From assembly GCF_003012915.1 (NCBI RefSeq), contig NZ_CP027770.1, positions 1,488,001 to 1,552,000 on the forward strand: 64,000 bases of DNA. Direction: 5' to 3'. Positions 47,425-57,485 of this stretch are shown piece by piece; position 1 is the first letter of the stretch, and the number at the start of each line of letters is the position of its first letter. The notes beneath the pieces were generated by a model, which saw only the letters and a list, made by a program, of their open reading frames with translations, was not told the origin of the DNA and did not search any database. Made by a program: the position numbers and the translations under genes. Origin of the DNA: Staphylococcus felis (GTDB taxonomy: Bacteria > Bacillota > Bacilli > Staphylococcales > Staphylococcaceae).

Positions 47425-48459
47425 ATGGCTGAATCATATAAGAAAGCAGGCGTTGATATCGAGGCAGGATATGAAGCTGTAAAACGTATGTCAAGCCACG
47501 TTGAGCGCACAATGCGTAAAGAAGTATTAGGCAGTTTGGGTGGTTTTGGCGCAACATTCGATTTATCTCAACTGAATATGAAAGCGCCTGTTTTAGTGTC
47601 GGGCACAGATGGCGTTGGAACAAAGTTAAAATTAGCAATTGATCATAATCGTCACGATACAATAGGTATTGATGCTGTTGCAATGTGTGTCAATGACATA
47701 TTGACAACAGGAGCTGAGCCTCTTTATTTCTTAGACTATATTGCCACGCATAAAGTAGTCCCAGAAGTGATTGAACAAATTGTTAAAGGTATTAGTGATG
47801 GTTGCGTGGAGACAAACACAGCGTTAATTGGTGGCGAAACAGCTGAGATGGGTGAAATGTATCATGAAGGTGAATATGATGTTGCAGGTTTTGCTGTTGG
47901 TGCTGTCGAAAAATCAGAGTATGTAGACGGTTCAAATGTACAAAAGGGTGATGTCATTATTGGTCTAGCTTCAAATGGTATTCATTCAAATGGGTATAGC
48001 TTGGTGCGTCGATTAATAGACGAATCAGGTATCAATGTGAACGATATTTTTGAAAATAACCGCACATACTTAGATACATTTTTAAAGCCAACAGCGCTAT
48101 ATGTTAAACCTGTACTTAAAGTCAAAGCATCTGTTAAGATTCATGCAATGACACATATCACAGGTGGAGGATTTTACGAAAATATTCCAAGAGCACTTCC
48201 AGAAGGTAAAACAGCGGTTATTGATACACAATCATTCCCAACGCCTAAAGTGTTTAATTGGATACAAGAAGTAGGTAGAATCGAAACTAAAGAAATGTAT
48301 AACATCTTTAACATGGGAATTGGATATACGTTAATTGTTGCGCAAGAAGATGAAGCGAAAGTGCATGATATTCTAAAAAGCGAACAAGTTGATGCCTATA
48401 CAATTGGCCATATTACTGAAGAAGAGGCATCGATACGTTTAATGGAGGCATCATTGTGA
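47425..48459 (+). CDS. purM: PurM, AIR synthetase
   Basis: 344-aa ATP-dependent cyclase producing AIR from [19 protein letters not shown] opens the family, [14 protein letters not shown] near 58, [11 protein letters not shown] near 138 and [13 protein letters not shown] near 243. Four bases after purF; its TGA overlaps the purN start (GTGA). Confidence 0.95.
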   Translation: MAESYKKAGVDIEAGYEAVKRMSSHVERTMRKEVLGSLGGFGATFDLSQLNMKAPVLVSGTDGVGTKLKLAIDHNRHDTIGIDAVAMCVNDILTTGAEPLYFLDYIATHKVVPEVIEQIVKGISDGCVETNTALIGGETAEMGEMYHEGEYDVAGFAVGAVEKSEYVDGSNVQKGDVIIGLASNGIHSNGYSLVRRLIDESGINVNDIFENNRTYLDTFLKPTALYVKPVLKVKASVKIHAMTHITGGGFYENIPRALPEGKTAVIDTQSFPTPKVFNWIQEVGRIETKEMYNIFNMGIGYTLIVAQEDEAKVHDILKSEQVDAYTIGHITEEEASIRLMEASL

Positions 48460-49022
48460 AAAAAGTAGCGATATTTGCATCAGGTTCTGGGACGAACTTC
48501 GATAATATAATGAATCGTATTGAATCTGGTGTGTTATCAGGTATCAAGGTAACGGCACTTTATACTGATCAACCTTCAGCACAATGTATTCATCTTGCAA
48601 AGCAACACGGTGTTGAGGTTCATATATATGAACCACGTACATATCCAAATAAAAGTGCGTACGAGGAAGATGTTTTAAATCAGTTGAATGAAGAGCATGT
48701 AGATTGGATTATTTTAGCAGGATACATGCGATTAATCGGACATACCCTTTTGAAAGGCTATGAAGGCAAAATTTTAAACATCCATCCATCATTACTTCCT
48801 AAATACAAAGGTAAAGATGCAGTAGGACAAGCGTTAAACAGTGGGGATAGGGAAACAGGTTCTACGGTACATTACGTAGATGAAGGTATGGATACAGGTC
48901 AAATTATTGAACAGAGAACGTGTCCTATATATCAAAATGATACAAAAGAAGAATTAGAAAATCGTATTAAAGCATTAGAGTATGAATTATATCCAGCAGT
49001 TATACAAAAGATTATTCTATAA
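48456..49022 (+). CDS. purN: PurN, GAR formyltransferase
   Basis: 188-aa 10-formyl-THF-dependent enzyme. [13 protein letters not shown] near the start, LAGYMRLIG near 88 and the catalytic [15 protein letters not shown] near 106 with the Asp in [10 protein letters not shown] near 140. GTG start preceded by GGAGG, overlapping purM by 4 nt. Confidence 0.95.
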   Translation: MKKVAIFASGSGTNFDNIMNRIESGVLSGIKVTALYTDQPSAQCIHLAKQHGVEVHIYEPRTYPNKSAYEEDVLNQLNEEHVDWIILAGYMRLIGHTLLKGYEGKILNIHPSLLPKYKGKDAVGQALNSGDRETGSTVHYVDEGMDTGQIIEQRTCPIYQNDTKEELENRIKALEYELYPAVIQKIIL

Positions 49023-49037
49023 GGAGCTATATTCAAG

Positions 49038-50516
49038 ATGAAAAAAGCAATTTTAAGCGTATCTGATAAAACAGGTATTGTAGAGTTTGCACAATCATTA
49101 GTTAAGGAAGGCTATACGCTTTATTCAACAGGGGGCACTTTTCGTCAAATTAAAGATGCCGGAGTAACAGTACATTCAGTATCTGAGTTAACGCAATTTG
49201 AAGAAATTATGGATGGACGTGTTAAAACATTACATCCAGCAGTACACGGTGGAATTTTAGCAGATCGTCATAAGCCTGAACATTTAGAACAACTTAAAGC
49301 TCAAAATATAGATTTAATTGACATGGTCGTTGTCAACTTATATCCATTTAAAGAAACGGTGGCGAACCCTGATGTCACTGAGATGGATGCAATCGAAAAC
49401 ATTGATATTGGTGGTCCAACAATGTTACGTGCAGCAGCGAAAAATTTTAAACATGTCACTACAATTGTGCATCCATCTGACTATGAAGAAGTGATAGCAC
49501 GCATACAAAATGATACTTTAGATGAAGCATATCGTAAATCCTTAATGATTAAAGTATTTCAACATACTTATGAATATGATCAAGCGATTGTACAATTCTT
49601 TAACCCAAATAGTGAAACGTTACGCTATGGTGAAAATCCACAACAATCAGCAGAGTTTATTCGTACATCAAATGCTAAACATACATTAGCAGGCGCTAAA
49701 CAATTACATGGGAAGCAATTAAGTTATAACAATATTAAAGATGCGGATGCAGCGTTAAATTTAGTTAAGAAGTTTGAATCTGCTGCAGCTGTTGCTGTAA
49801 AACATATGAATCCATGTGGTGTCGGAGTGGGGAACTCTATAGAAGAAGCCTATCGTCATGCATATGAAGCGGATATTCAATCTATTTTTGGTGGTATTGT
49901 CGCATTGAATCGCCCTGTAACAGGCGTATTAGCAGAAGCATTACATGAAATCTTTTTAGAGGTGATTATCGCACCTTCATTTGAAAGAGAAGCGCTTGAA
50001 GTATTACAAAAAAAGAAAAATATTAGACTGCTTGAAGTGGATATGACTGAAGACCTTGATGAACAAGAGTTTGTTTCAGTGTCTGGTGGCTACCTCGTGC
50101 AAGACAAAGATCATTTCGATGTCAAAAAAGAAGATATGAAAGTGGTCACTGATGTAAAACCAACTGACAAGCAATGGGAAGCTTTATTATTAGGATGGAA
50201 AGTCGTAAAAGCAGTTAAAAGTAATGCCATTGTTTTGGCCAATGACCATCAGACAGTTGGCGTAGGGGCTGGACAAATGAATCGTGTTGGATCAGCAGAA
50301 ATTGCAATTGAAAGAGCAATTGAAATGAATGATAATGTCGTACTTGCTTCGGATGGATTCTTCCCTATGGATGATACTGTTGAAACAGCAGCGAAAGCAG
50401 GTGTTAAGGCAATTATTCAACCAGGTGGTTCAATTAAAGATCAAGACTCGATAGATATGGCAAACCGTTACGGTATTGCAATGGTGACAACAGGTATGCG
50501 TCATTTCAAACATTAA
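49038..50516 (+). CDS. purH: PurH, AICAR transformylase / IMP cyclohydrolase
   Basis: 492-aa bifunctional enzyme for the last two steps to IMP. N-terminal cyclohydrolase with [15 protein letters not shown] and [16 protein letters not shown]-terminal transformylase with [12 protein letters not shown] near 195, [10 protein letters not shown] near 256 and [10 protein letters not shown] near 455. AAGGAG is 10 nt before the ATG. Confidence 0.96.
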   Translation: MKKAILSVSDKTGIVEFAQSLVKEGYTLYSTGGTFRQIKDAGVTVHSVSELTQFEEIMDGRVKTLHPAVHGGILADRHKPEHLEQLKAQNIDLIDMVVVNLYPFKETVANPDVTEMDAIENIDIGGPTMLRAAAKNFKHVTTIVHPSDYEEVIARIQNDTLDEAYRKSLMIKVFQHTYEYDQAIVQFFNPNSETLRYGENPQQSAEFIRTSNAKHTLAGAKQLHGKQLSYNNIKDADAALNLVKKFESAAAVAVKHMNPCGVGVGNSIEEAYRHAYEADIQSIFGGIVALNRPVTGVLAEALHEIFLEVIIAPSFEREALEVLQKKKNIRLLEVDMTEDLDEQEFVSVSGGYLVQDKDHFDVKKEDMKVVTDVKPTDKQWEALLLGWKVVKAVKSNAIVLANDHQTVGVGAGQMNRVGSAEIAIERAIEMNDNVVLASDGFFPMDDTVETAAKAGVKAIIQPGGSIKDQDSIDMANRYGIAMVTTGMRHFKH

Positions 50517-50535
50517 AAGAAGGAGGCACTCCCAT

Positions 50536-51780
50536 ATGCATGTTCTTGTAATTGGAAGCGGTGGCCGCGAGCACGCGCTTGCATACAAATTAAATGAATC
50601 TCATTTAGTCTCAAAAGTATACGCTATCCCTGGTAATGATGCGATGATAGAGGTGGCAGAAGTCCATACAGAAATTGCAGAAAACAATCATGAGGATATT
50701 TTAAAATTTGCGAAAAACCATCAAATTGAATGGGTAATTATTGGACCTGAGCAACCGCTCACAGATGGATTAGGCAATCTATTGAGAAATGCTGGAATGA
50801 AGGTGTTTGGTCCAAATAAAGAGGCAGCACAAATAGAAGGGTCTAAATCGTTTGCCAAACGTTTGATGAAAAAATACAATATTCCAACAGCAGATTATCA
50901 AGAAATAAGTCAGAAATCTGAGGCTCTTAATTATGTTAAAAACTGCGAATTACCGATAGTTCTCAAAAAAGATGGACTCGCTGCAGGTAAAGGTGTCATT
51001 ATTGCGCAAACTCGTGAAGAGGCGATAGATGCAGTCGAAACACTTTATCCCGAAGAAGAAAGTAAAGTCGTGTTCGAACAATTTCTTGAAGGTGAAGAAT
51101 TTTCATTGATGACTTTTGTTAATGGAGATTACGCGGTTCCTTTTGATACGATTGCACAAGACCATAAACGTGCTTTTGATCACGACGAAGGACCCAATAC
51201 TGGTGGCATGGGCGCATATTGTCCAGTGCCTCATATTAGCACAAATGTTTTAAAAGAAACAAATGACAAAATTGCGCAGCCTATTGCACGTGCGATGAAA
51301 AGTGAAGGTTATGACTTTATGGGACTTCTATATATCGGTGCGATACTGACGAAAGAGGGACCCAAAGTAATAGAATTTAACGCACGATTTGGTGATCCTG
51401 AAGCGCAAGTATTGTTAAAGCGTTTGGATAGCGATTTAATGGAACATATCGTTCAATTAGAAGCTAAGCAGCCTATTGATATGGTCTGGAAAGATGAAGC
51501 AGTAGTGGGTGTAATGTTAGCGTCTAAAGGCTATCCAGGATTGTACGATAAGGGGCATACCGTAAGTGGTTTTGAACAAGATTCGGATTATTATTTTGTA
51601 AGTGGATTAAAGTGTGAACAAGACCAATTCGTCACATCAGGAGGACGTGTTATCTTGGCAATCGGAACAGGAGATTCTATTGTAAACGCTCAAAAAAATG
51701 CATATGAACGAGTTCGAAAAATTCAGAGCGACAATCTCTTTTATCGAAATGATATAGCACATAAAGCGATAGACAGTTAA
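50536..51780 (+). CDS. purD: PurD, GAR synthetase
   Basis: 414-aa ATP-grasp ligase joining glycine to phosphoribosylamine. [15 protein letters not shown] at the start, [13 protein letters not shown] near 145, [16 protein letters not shown] near 218 and [18 protein letters not shown] near 280. AGGAGG upstream. Last gene of the purine operon, followed by a terminator. Confidence 0.95.
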   Translation: MHVLVIGSGGREHALAYKLNESHLVSKVYAIPGNDAMIEVAEVHTEIAENNHEDILKFAKNHQIEWVIIGPEQPLTDGLGNLLRNAGMKVFGPNKEAAQIEGSKSFAKRLMKKYNIPTADYQEISQKSEALNYVKNCELPIVLKKDGLAAGKGVIIAQTREEAIDAVETLYPEEESKVVFEQFLEGEEFSLMTFVNGDYAVPFDTIAQDHKRAFDHDEGPNTGGMGAYCPVPHISTNVLKETNDKIAQPIARAMKSEGYDFMGLLYIGAILTKEGPKVIEFNARFGDPEAQVLLKRLDSDLMEHIVQLEAKQPIDMVWKDEAVVGVMLASKGYPGLYDKGHTVSGFEQDSDYYFVSGLKCEQDQFVTSGGRVILAIGTGDSIVNAQKNAYERVRKIQSDNLFYRNDIAHKAIDS

Positions 51781-51786
51781 AAAATA

Positions 51787-51838
51787 AGGAGTGTCAATGA
51801 AAACTTTTAATTGAAGATTTCATTGGCACTCCTATTTG
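51787..51838 (+). terminator. Terminator after purD, possibly bidirectional
   Basis: Arms AGGAGTGTCAATGAAA / TTTCATTGGCACTCCT (one G-T pair) followed by ATTTG on the plus strand; on the minus strand it is followed by TATTTTTTA, so it can also serve the converging ykoC gene. Confidence 0.8.
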
Positions 51839-51929
51839 ATTTTCTTAGCAGATGGTATAAACGGGAAATCAAGAAAATCAGTGATGCCTTTTCATATCAT
51901 CGAGATCATGAAAACGCATTTTCGGGCTA

Positions 51930-52721
51930 TTATCTAACATCAGTGATATGTGTTATGGGTACGAAATGCGCCATCGTAAAAGCAAGTATAACAAACAAAA
52001 TAATTAAAAGGACCAATATAACATCTCTATATGAAAATGGGACGTGATAATAGTAAGTACGAGGCCCATCTTGAAACCCTTTTTTCTCCATAGCGACAGA
52101 TAAACGATGCGCTTTACGTATATTTTGGCTTAATAAAGGGATTAATAAATGATTGAGCCTTTTAAACCCCGAATAGTTTTTGTTGTCAATCATTTGATAA
52201 CGCATTTTTAAGGCATTTCTAAGTTGAAACACAGATTCAATCATCAATGGAATCATTCGAAAAGCCGCCATAAAGGCATATGCGATTTTAGGTTTAACTT
52301 TGAGATGTTGCATCAAGCTATAAAAAATCATGATAACTTGTGAAGTAAATGCAATCGATAAGCCAAAGAAACTAATAACCATTGTACGTAAAGACAAATG
52401 AAGTCCACGTACAAGGCTCTCGCTACTGATTTGTACAAACCCAAATTTGAATAATACATGTTGACCCTCACCATAAAAAATCATAAATAACGATGAGGTA
52501 AGGGCAAACACAATGGAAAAACTCAAAAACAGTAATAATACTTTCCATTGTGTGCCGCTCACTAGAAGTAAAAACAATAACATCATGAAGGCAAGATAAA
52601 TCATAAAGTCAAAGTTGTGAATAAAGATAATAAAGAAAAAAAGTGCAATACCTAGAAACAACTTAGTAATAATATTGACCTTGTCCATAAATGTGTATTT
52701 AAGCTTCCAAGATTCAACCAT
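51930..52721 (-). CDS. ykoC: YkoC-like ECF transporter T component
   Basis: 263-aa energy-coupling-factor transmembrane (EcfT) protein with five or six hydrophobic segments and the coupling-helix motifs AFRMIPLMIESVFQLRNALKMR near 160 and SVAMEKKGFQDGPRT near 220 (the Ala-Arg-Gly type motifs that grip the ATPase). It is the third gene of the ykoE-ykoD-ykoC operon under a TPP riboswitch and overlaps ykoD by 8 nt. It energises uptake by the YkoE substrate-binding component. Confidence 0.85.
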   Translation of the reverse strand: MVESWKLKYTFMDKVNIITKLFLGIALFFFIIFIHNFDFMIYLAFMMLLFLLLVSGTQWKVLLLFLSFSIVFALTSSLFMIFYGEGQHVLFKFGFVQISSESLVRGLHLSLRTMVISFFGLSIAFTSQVIMIFYSLMQHLKVKPKIAYAFMAAFRMIPLMIESVFQLRNALKMRYQMIDNKNYSGFKRLNHLLIPLLSQNIRKAHRLSVAMEKKGFQDGPRTYYYHVPFSYRDVILVLLIILFVILAFTMAHFVPITHITDVR

Positions 52722-54120
52722 GATGTGTCACCTCGCATTCAACAAGTTGAGCATTTTGAATTGCAAAGTGACGCGTCGGATAACGATGAATAATATGTGG
52801 GTCATGTGTAATCATCATAATGGTTTGCCCTTGCTGCATTCTTTCGTGAAACAACTCAATTAATTTAAACGTATTATGACTATCTAAACCAAATGTTGGC
52901 TCATCCAGCAAGATAATATCCGCATTAGTACTTAAGGCAGTTGCGACACTTAATCGTCTCTTTTGCCCCATTGATAATTCAAAAGGATGTTGATTTTTGA
53001 CATGATGTAAATCTAGTAATTCAAGCATAGATTCGGTTAATTGTTTCGCATTGTCATGATTTGAATGGTCATAATTAACAAAGATTTCATCAAAAACAGT
53101 GTTTTGAATAAACTGTAACTCTGGATTTTGATAAACTAAATACATATTATTCGCTGCATCTTTTAACTTATTTAGTTTCTGATTATTGTAGCGCATTGTT
53201 CCTCTGTATTTAATTAGTTGCATCATCGACTCAAATAAAGTTGTTTTACCTGTTCCATTTTTTCCAGTTAATGTAATCCATTCACCTGGATGTATATCGA
53301 AATGTGATACATTGTATAGTTTTTTATTTCCTCTTTGAATAGCGCCTTGATTGAATTGATAATAAAATGACTTTGAAATATCTGATGGTTTTTCAATGGG
53401 GTTAGGCGCCTTATCCCACGCATTCGGATGCCAAACACCGTATTCGCTTAAAACATCCTCAAAATGTTTTAAAATGTAATCTGGCTCGCCTTGTTGAATG
53501 ATTTGACCTTGGTGGTTCATAAGAATCACACGATCTACATAATCCCATATGTGTTCAACTTTATGTTCTACGATGAGCACAGTTTGATCTTCCCATAAAT
53601 CTCTAAGTAAAGACCAAAGATTTTCTGTTGCTTCTACATCAAGCATTGCAGTTGGTTCATCTAAAAATAACGTATTTGCATTTTGTAAGAGTGTCCCCGC
53701 AATCGCTAATTTTTGCTTCATTCCACCACTCAACTGATTGATATTTTGCTTAGGATTCACATCCAGTTGAACGCGTTGTAATGCTTCATTTATTAAATGA
53801 TCCATTTCTTGACGCGCAACTTGGCGGTTTTCAAGTATAAAAGCAAGTTCTTCATTTACTTGTGGCATGCAAAATTGTGAGTCAGGATCTTGAAAGATAA
53901 CTCCAGATTGTTTTGAAATGTGCAGTTCATCATATTTCATTGGCAAGTCAATTAAATGAGGAACTATGCCGCTTAATACATTGAGTAAAGTACTTTTACC
54001 AGAACCTGATGGTCCAAGTAAAAGTACTTTTTCTTTATCTTTAATTTCAATATCTAGACCATCGAAAATTTTGTAATCAGCACTTGGATATTTCAAGCGC
54101 AAATTTTTAACTTTTAACAC
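52714..54120 (-). CDS. ykoD: YkoD-like ECF transporter ATPase (two fused ABC domains)
   Basis: 468-aa ATPase with two complete nucleotide-binding domains in one chain. First half: Walker A GPSGSGKST near 35, signature LSGGMKQKLAIAG near 132, Walker B LFLDEPTAMLD near 155. Second half: GKNGTGKTT near 290, LSMGQKRRLSVAT near 390, ILLLDEPTFGLD-type segment near 415 and a His switch MITHD. Fusion of both EcfA halves is characteristic of YkoD. It drives the YkoE/YkoC transporter. Confidence 0.9.
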   Translation of the reverse strand: MLKVKNLRLKYPSADYKIFDGLDIEIKDKEKVLLLGPSGSGKSTLLNVLSGIVPHLIDLPMKYDELHISKQSGVIFQDPDSQFCMPQVNEELAFILENRQVARQEMDHLINEALQRVQLDVNPKQNINQLSGGMKQKLAIAGTLLQNANTLFLDEPTAMLDVEATENLWSLLRDLWEDQTVLIVEHKVEHIWDYVDRVILMNHQGQIIQQGEPDYILKHFEDVLSEYGVWHPNAWDKAPNPIEKPSDISKSFYYQFNQGAIQRGNKKLYNVSHFDIHPGEWITLTGKNGTGKTTLFESMMQLIKYRGTMRYNNQKLNKLKDAANNMYLVYQNPELQFIQNTVFDEIFVNYDHSNHDNAKQLTESMLELLDLHHVKNQHPFELSMGQKRRLSVATALSTNADIILLDEPTFGLDSHNTFKLIELFHERMQQGQTIMMITHDPHIIHRYPTRHFAIQNAQLVECEVTHHG

Positions 54121-54132
54121 TTTTAATACTCC

Positions 54133-54711
54133 TTATAAAGTATCATAATCATCTTTTGAAGCAGGTCTGAATAGCTTAGTTACACCAGTTTGATCAAGTG
54201 CTTTGACTAGATAATATGGGAAAATACCAGCTAAAACAGCACCACTAATCACTCGAAAGGCAATTAATAAAATTAAATTCCATTTTGCAACTTCATTAAG
54301 GTAACCATAGTACCAGTCAATGGGTAAGCTGATAATAGCAGCAGCCATACCGGCTAAAATAGCAACCATTAATGCACGTGATTTGTATCGGAATATAGCA
54401 AATACAATTTCACATGCTAAACCTTGAAGTAATGCATAAATAATTGTTGGTATATCAAAGCGACCCATCATAATGGTTTCGCCAGCACCTGCTGCAAACT
54501 CGGCAAGTAATGCAATTCCCATTTTTGGAATAATCAAATATGCAACAACAGCAGCACTAAACCACATACCATACATCAGCTGATCGATATGTAAACCGAG
54601 TGGCTGAACTGTATTATTAACAATCCACCATAAATTATAAATGACAGCAAAAATAACAGAAATTAAGACTGTCACTAAGATATCAGAAAGTGTTAACCCC
54701 TTCTTCATCAT
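54133..54711 (-). CDS. ykoE: YkoE-like thiamine-precursor ECF S component
   Basis: 192-aa membrane protein with five to six hydrophobic segments; GLTLSDILVTVLISVIFAV at the start and the GAGETIMMGRFDIPTIIYALLQG block near 95 are typical of YkoE. It binds the substrate (thiamine or its pyrimidine moiety) and is powered by ykoD-ykoC. The TPP riboswitch upstream supports that role. The ATG at 54711 is preceded by AAGGAGG; an earlier in-frame start at 54744 has no RBS. Confidence 0.88.
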   Translation of the reverse strand: MMKKGLTLSDILVTVLISVIFAVIYNLWWIVNNTVQPLGLHIDQLMYGMWFSAAVVAYLIIPKMGIALLAEFAAGAGETIMMGRFDIPTIIYALLQGLACEIVFAIFRYKSRALMVAILAGMAAAIISLPIDWYYGYLNEVAKWNLILLIAFRVISGAVLAGIFPYYLVKALDQTGVTKLFRPASKDDYDTL

Positions 54712-54817
54712 AAATGTCCTCCTTAAAGTTGATATCATCAGCAATGATCATTGTTTGTCGAATCCAATTCATTTAAGACAACGGATAGTAATGGTCATTG
54801 TGATAATGTGATGAAAA

Positions 54818-54852
54818 TAAAAAACGCACAAGTCTCGTACTGAGATGTGCGT
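54818..54852 (-). terminator. Second terminator in the ykoE leader
   Basis: On the minus strand a stem ACGCACATCTC / GAGA-CT-TGTGCGT is followed by a T-rich tract (TTTTTTATTTT). It is about 110 nt upstream of the ykoE start and downstream of the riboswitch and its first terminator. Confidence 0.7.
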
Positions 54853-54880
54853 AGGAATTGTTACAATAAATAAACATCAT

Positions 54881-54906
54881 AAAAAAGCGGCTACTCCAAT
54901 AACCGC
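54881..54906 (-). terminator. First terminator, riboswitch expression platform
   Basis: Minus-strand hairpin GCGGTTATT-GGAGTAGCCGC followed immediately by six T, about 30 nt after the 3' end of the TPP aptamer. Position and form fit TPP-dependent premature termination. Confidence 0.75.
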
Positions 54907-54929
54907 ATAGACCATGTTTATGAATCATA

Positions 54930-55022
54930 AACGATTACACTTTCCTACGCTAGTATCATCTAGTTCAGGTTCAAAGGGTTTGAGGATTGACTCCTCATCT
55001 CAGCATACACACCCCTAGTGCG
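54930..55022 (-). ncRNA. TPP riboswitch (THI element) upstream of ykoEDC
   Basis: On the minus strand the conserved THI blocks appear in order: ACTAGGGGTGT, GCTGAGATGAGG, ACCCTTTGAACCTGA, ACTAGATGATACTAGCG and TAGGAAAGTGTAATCG. These are the pyrimidine-binding and pyrophosphate-binding parts of the TPP aptamer. The riboswitch shuts off the transporter operon when thiamine pyrophosphate is abundant. Confidence 0.95.
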
Positions 55023-55201
55023 AATTTAATTGTTATTGATAATGTACACTGTTAGGTGACAAAAGTCAAGAAGTGGTGACTATGACGTATTAAGGAGGCG
55101 CTTTATCTTATCACTTTAGTCGCTCACCAAAATATGGGAATCGTTAAGGTGACTCAGAAAAATGATGGGGAATAGTTGCCAAAAAAATGGTGAAATAATA
55201 C

Positions 55202-55501
55202 GGCTCTCAGTCAAATTGGACTGAGAGCATTAAATTAAGGCGTTATGCAATAATGGATTGCTTAACGCCTTTTTTGTTGTGTGATCATAAAGTCTTGAAC
55301 ATTAATGCCTCTTTATAATACGACATAAATCAGTAAAATTGAGTTGGTAAAACATACTTTATAACTTAAGGGTGTAAATAAATATAGCAAATTTGATCGA
55401 TTCCTAAGCCGAGACTTCTGAGGCGCCTAGAAAAGCGAGGCTTTATGGAACAATCAAATAAATGAAATTATTTATACACCAGTCCGATTTACTATAGAAC
55501 C
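55202..55501 (-). mobile_element. Miniature inverted-repeat element, copy 2 (300 bp, internally deleted)
   Basis: Same element as at 6715-7081 but inverted and about 68 bp shorter. Its ends read GGCTCTCAGTCAAATTGGAC and, reverse-complemented, GGTTCTATAGTAAATCGGAC. A perfect 8-bp target duplication AATAATAC flanks it (55194-55201, 55502-55509). The missing part is the segment between two GCCTCA motifs, including the 13-bp hairpin, as expected from recombination between short direct repeats. It carries an intact terminator hairpin at 55239-55275. Confidence 0.9.
55239..55275 (+). terminator. Terminator carried inside miniature element copy 2
   Basis: Stem GGCGTTA-GCAAT / GATTGC-TAACGCC followed by six T. 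The same hairpin is present in copy 3 (pointing left) and in a weakened form in copy 1. Confidence 0.75.
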
Positions 55502-55596
55502 AATAATACTCGGAATCAGAATAACACTCACATGTTTTAATGAACTCAAAAAAGTGTTACATTCCTAGTACGTATTATTTCACCATTCAGATTGTC

Positions 55597-55728
55597 TTAT
55601 TCAAAAGTGTCTTGAATATTATCTTTTGTTTCTTCTAAACCTTTTTTAGTATCTTCTTTTTTATTTTTTAAATCTTGCTCTTTTTCTTTAGCTTGTTCTG
55701 CTGCTTTTTTTAAATCTTTTTCAGACAT
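55597..55728 (-). CDS. Small highly charged protein (43 aa)
   Basis: Very short gene. MSEKDLKKAAEQAKEKEQ continues through Lys/Glu/Asp-rich helix to DNIQDTFE and a stop. AAGGAGT lies 7-8 nt before the ATG. Half of the residues are Lys, Glu or Asp; no hydrophobic segment. A short, helical, charged protein of this kind resembles the small stress-type (CsbD-like) proteins of staphylococci, but no motif proves it. It lies between the ykoE riboswitch and auxA, facing left. Confidence 0.7.
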   Translation of the reverse strand: MSEKDLKKAAEQAKEKEQDLKNKKEDTKKGLEETKDNIQDTFE

Positions 55729-55882
55729 TGAATATGCACTCCTTTGAAAAGTATATGTCTATGTTATGCCCGAAAAATAGAAATCTAAACATGACTTTTA
55801 AGTTTGGATTTAATGACACCTATGATTATATAGATTTGGTAATGGTTGTAAATTAAAGTGAAGACGTTTTAATATGGATAAT

Positions 55883-55964
55883 ATAGGATAATAGTTTATC
55901 AACACAAATATATGGTGAGATAGGATAATAGTTTATCAACACAAATATATGGTGAGATAGGATA
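55883..55964. repeat. 37-bp tandem repeat, 2.2 copies
   Basis: Unit starting ATAGGATAATAGTTTATC and ending ATATATGGTGAG, two identical copies (55883-55919, 55920-55956) plus an 8-bp start of a third. It lies about 110 bp before the auxA-like gene, in an otherwise empty 343-bp gap (55729-56071). The perfect identity points to recent duplication. Confidence 0.85.
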
Positions 55965-56071
55965 GATGATATTGGATAGTTGCGACAAGTGAAGTCGTAC
56001 TATAGACTGAATTTCTGAAAAATTACAGACATATCTTTTGGGATTGTTTATAATAGTTGTGAGGTGAGCGC

Positions 56072-57391
56072 ATGTCATTGTTCAACAAATACACCGAAGT
56101 GATTTATAGCTATATTATTGGTGTACTTTCTATTCTATTGAGCATTATTATTTTCATTAATATACCACTTATACATCAACTCAACGATGGTAAGCGTAAA
56201 ATACCTGACATTGATAATGCTTGGGATTTTACAATGGCGTTTTTTAATGAAATTATTCGTGTAATGAGTAAATACATTGGTGATGTTCCTTTAGCGAGCG
56301 GAATTATCATACTTTTATTTGGGGCATTAATGGTTTTGATAGGGCGAACTTTAACGAATACAACACGATTTGATTATGATATCTCAATCTTCTTTTTGCT
56401 GATTGGTATTATTTATTTTGTGTTAACGTTAATTTTTATGTCTCAAGTTTATAGTTGGGTTGCTTTTGTTTTTGTGATACCTTTTTTAATACATATCGGG
56501 TATATCGCATATAAGGATGAGTTAAACCCAGCACACCGCAAACAACATTACTTATGGATTATATTTAGTTACGGTTTGAGTTATGTAATGACTCAGCTTT
56601 CATTGTATGGTCGTATTGATGCACGTGAAATTACAGCTATTGATGTATTAAGTATTAATACTTTTTTTATCTTATTGTGGATTTTAGGACAAATGGCGAT
56701 TTGGAACTTTTTGTTTTTACGTCGTTCATTACCTGTGTCAAATGAAGAGTTAACAGGAGAAACGAATGAATATTCAAGAAGTAAAAAGTACCAATTTAAT
56801 GATAATACTAAATACCATATTAAAGATATTCAACATCGCACATCAGAACTTACACAAGGCATTACTCGAAAAACACGTCGAAGTATTGATCTTGAGAAGA
56901 TACGACGTCAGAAAGATACAATAAAAGAAAAGTGGTTTGGTTGGGCTAAATTAGAAGAAGATGATATTCCCTCTTTTTTACATCGTCCAAAGTGGTTGAA
57001 AAAAAATTATGTCATACTTGCGTGTGGCATTATCATTTTATTCTTCATACTGCTCGAGTTTAATAATCGGAATAGCTTATTTATGTCGGGAGATTGGAGA
57101 CTTTCTCAAACACAATATGTATATGAATGGGTAAGCTTATTTTTATTGTTAATAGTGGGAATTATTTACATCATTACAACAGTCACTTATATGTTAAAAG
57201 GAAAGTACTATTACTTACAATTATTCATGATTAGTATTCTATTTTTTAAGTTACTTACAGAATACATTGTTATACTTTTTAATGGGTTATTACTTTCAAT
57301 TTTTATTACACCTATTTTATTATTAATGCTTATTCCTGCGATTGTCGCATTTATTGTACAACTTAGACAAAAGTCTCCGGATGAGCAGTAA
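56072..57391 (+). CDS. auxA: AuxA-like polytopic membrane protein
   Basis: 439-aa protein with five to six N-terminal hydrophobic segments (about 10-220), a charged cytoplasmic loop of about 100 residues (KYQFNDNTKYHIKDIQHRTS..., KTRRSIDLEKIRRQK) and three or four more segments at the C-terminus. The neighbours (ykoEDC before, rlmI and ptsHI after) match the position I recall for S. aureus SAUSA300_0980, named AuxA, an auxiliary factor that stabilises lipoteichoic acid and affects beta-lactam resistance. The name rests on synteny and topology, not on motifs. GTGAGG is about 7 nt before the ATG. Confidence 0.65.
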   Translation: MSLFNKYTEVIYSYIIGVLSILLSIIIFINIPLIHQLNDGKRKIPDIDNAWDFTMAFFNEIIRVMSKYIGDVPLASGIIILLFGALMVLIGRTLTNTTRFDYDISIFFLLIGIIYFVLTLIFMSQVYSWVAFVFVIPFLIHIGYIAYKDELNPAHRKQHYLWIIFSYGLSYVMTQLSLYGRIDAREITAIDVLSINTFFILLWILGQMAIWNFLFLRRSLPVSNEELTGETNEYSRSKKYQFNDNTKYHIKDIQHRTSELTQGITRKTRRSIDLEKIRRQKDTIKEKWFGWAKLEEDDIPSFLHRPKWLKKNYVILACGIIILFFILLEFNNRNSLFMSGDWRLSQTQYVYEWVSLFLLLIVGIIYIITTVTYMLKGKYYYLQLFMISILFFKLLTEYIVILFNGLLLSIFITPILLLMLIPAIVAFIVQLRQKSPDEQ

Positions 57392-57401
57392 AGATTAAAG
57401 A

Positions 57402-57441
57402 CCTGAAGCATGGGAGAGGTTATCCTATCTTCAGGCTTTTT
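57402..57441 (+). terminator. Terminator after the auxA-like gene
   Basis: Stem CCTGAAG / CTTCAGG with an inner imperfect stem (AGGTTATCCT), followed by C and five T. It lies 10 nt after the stop. Confidence 0.75.
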
Positions 57442-57485
57442 CATGTTAAAATGAAAATAACGTTAAAAGAGAAGGGCTGATATCA

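Noticed and set aside
55883..55964. Tandem 37-bp repeat as a CRISPR array
   Set aside because: Units are directly adjacent without spacers, there are only two, and no cas gene is in the window.
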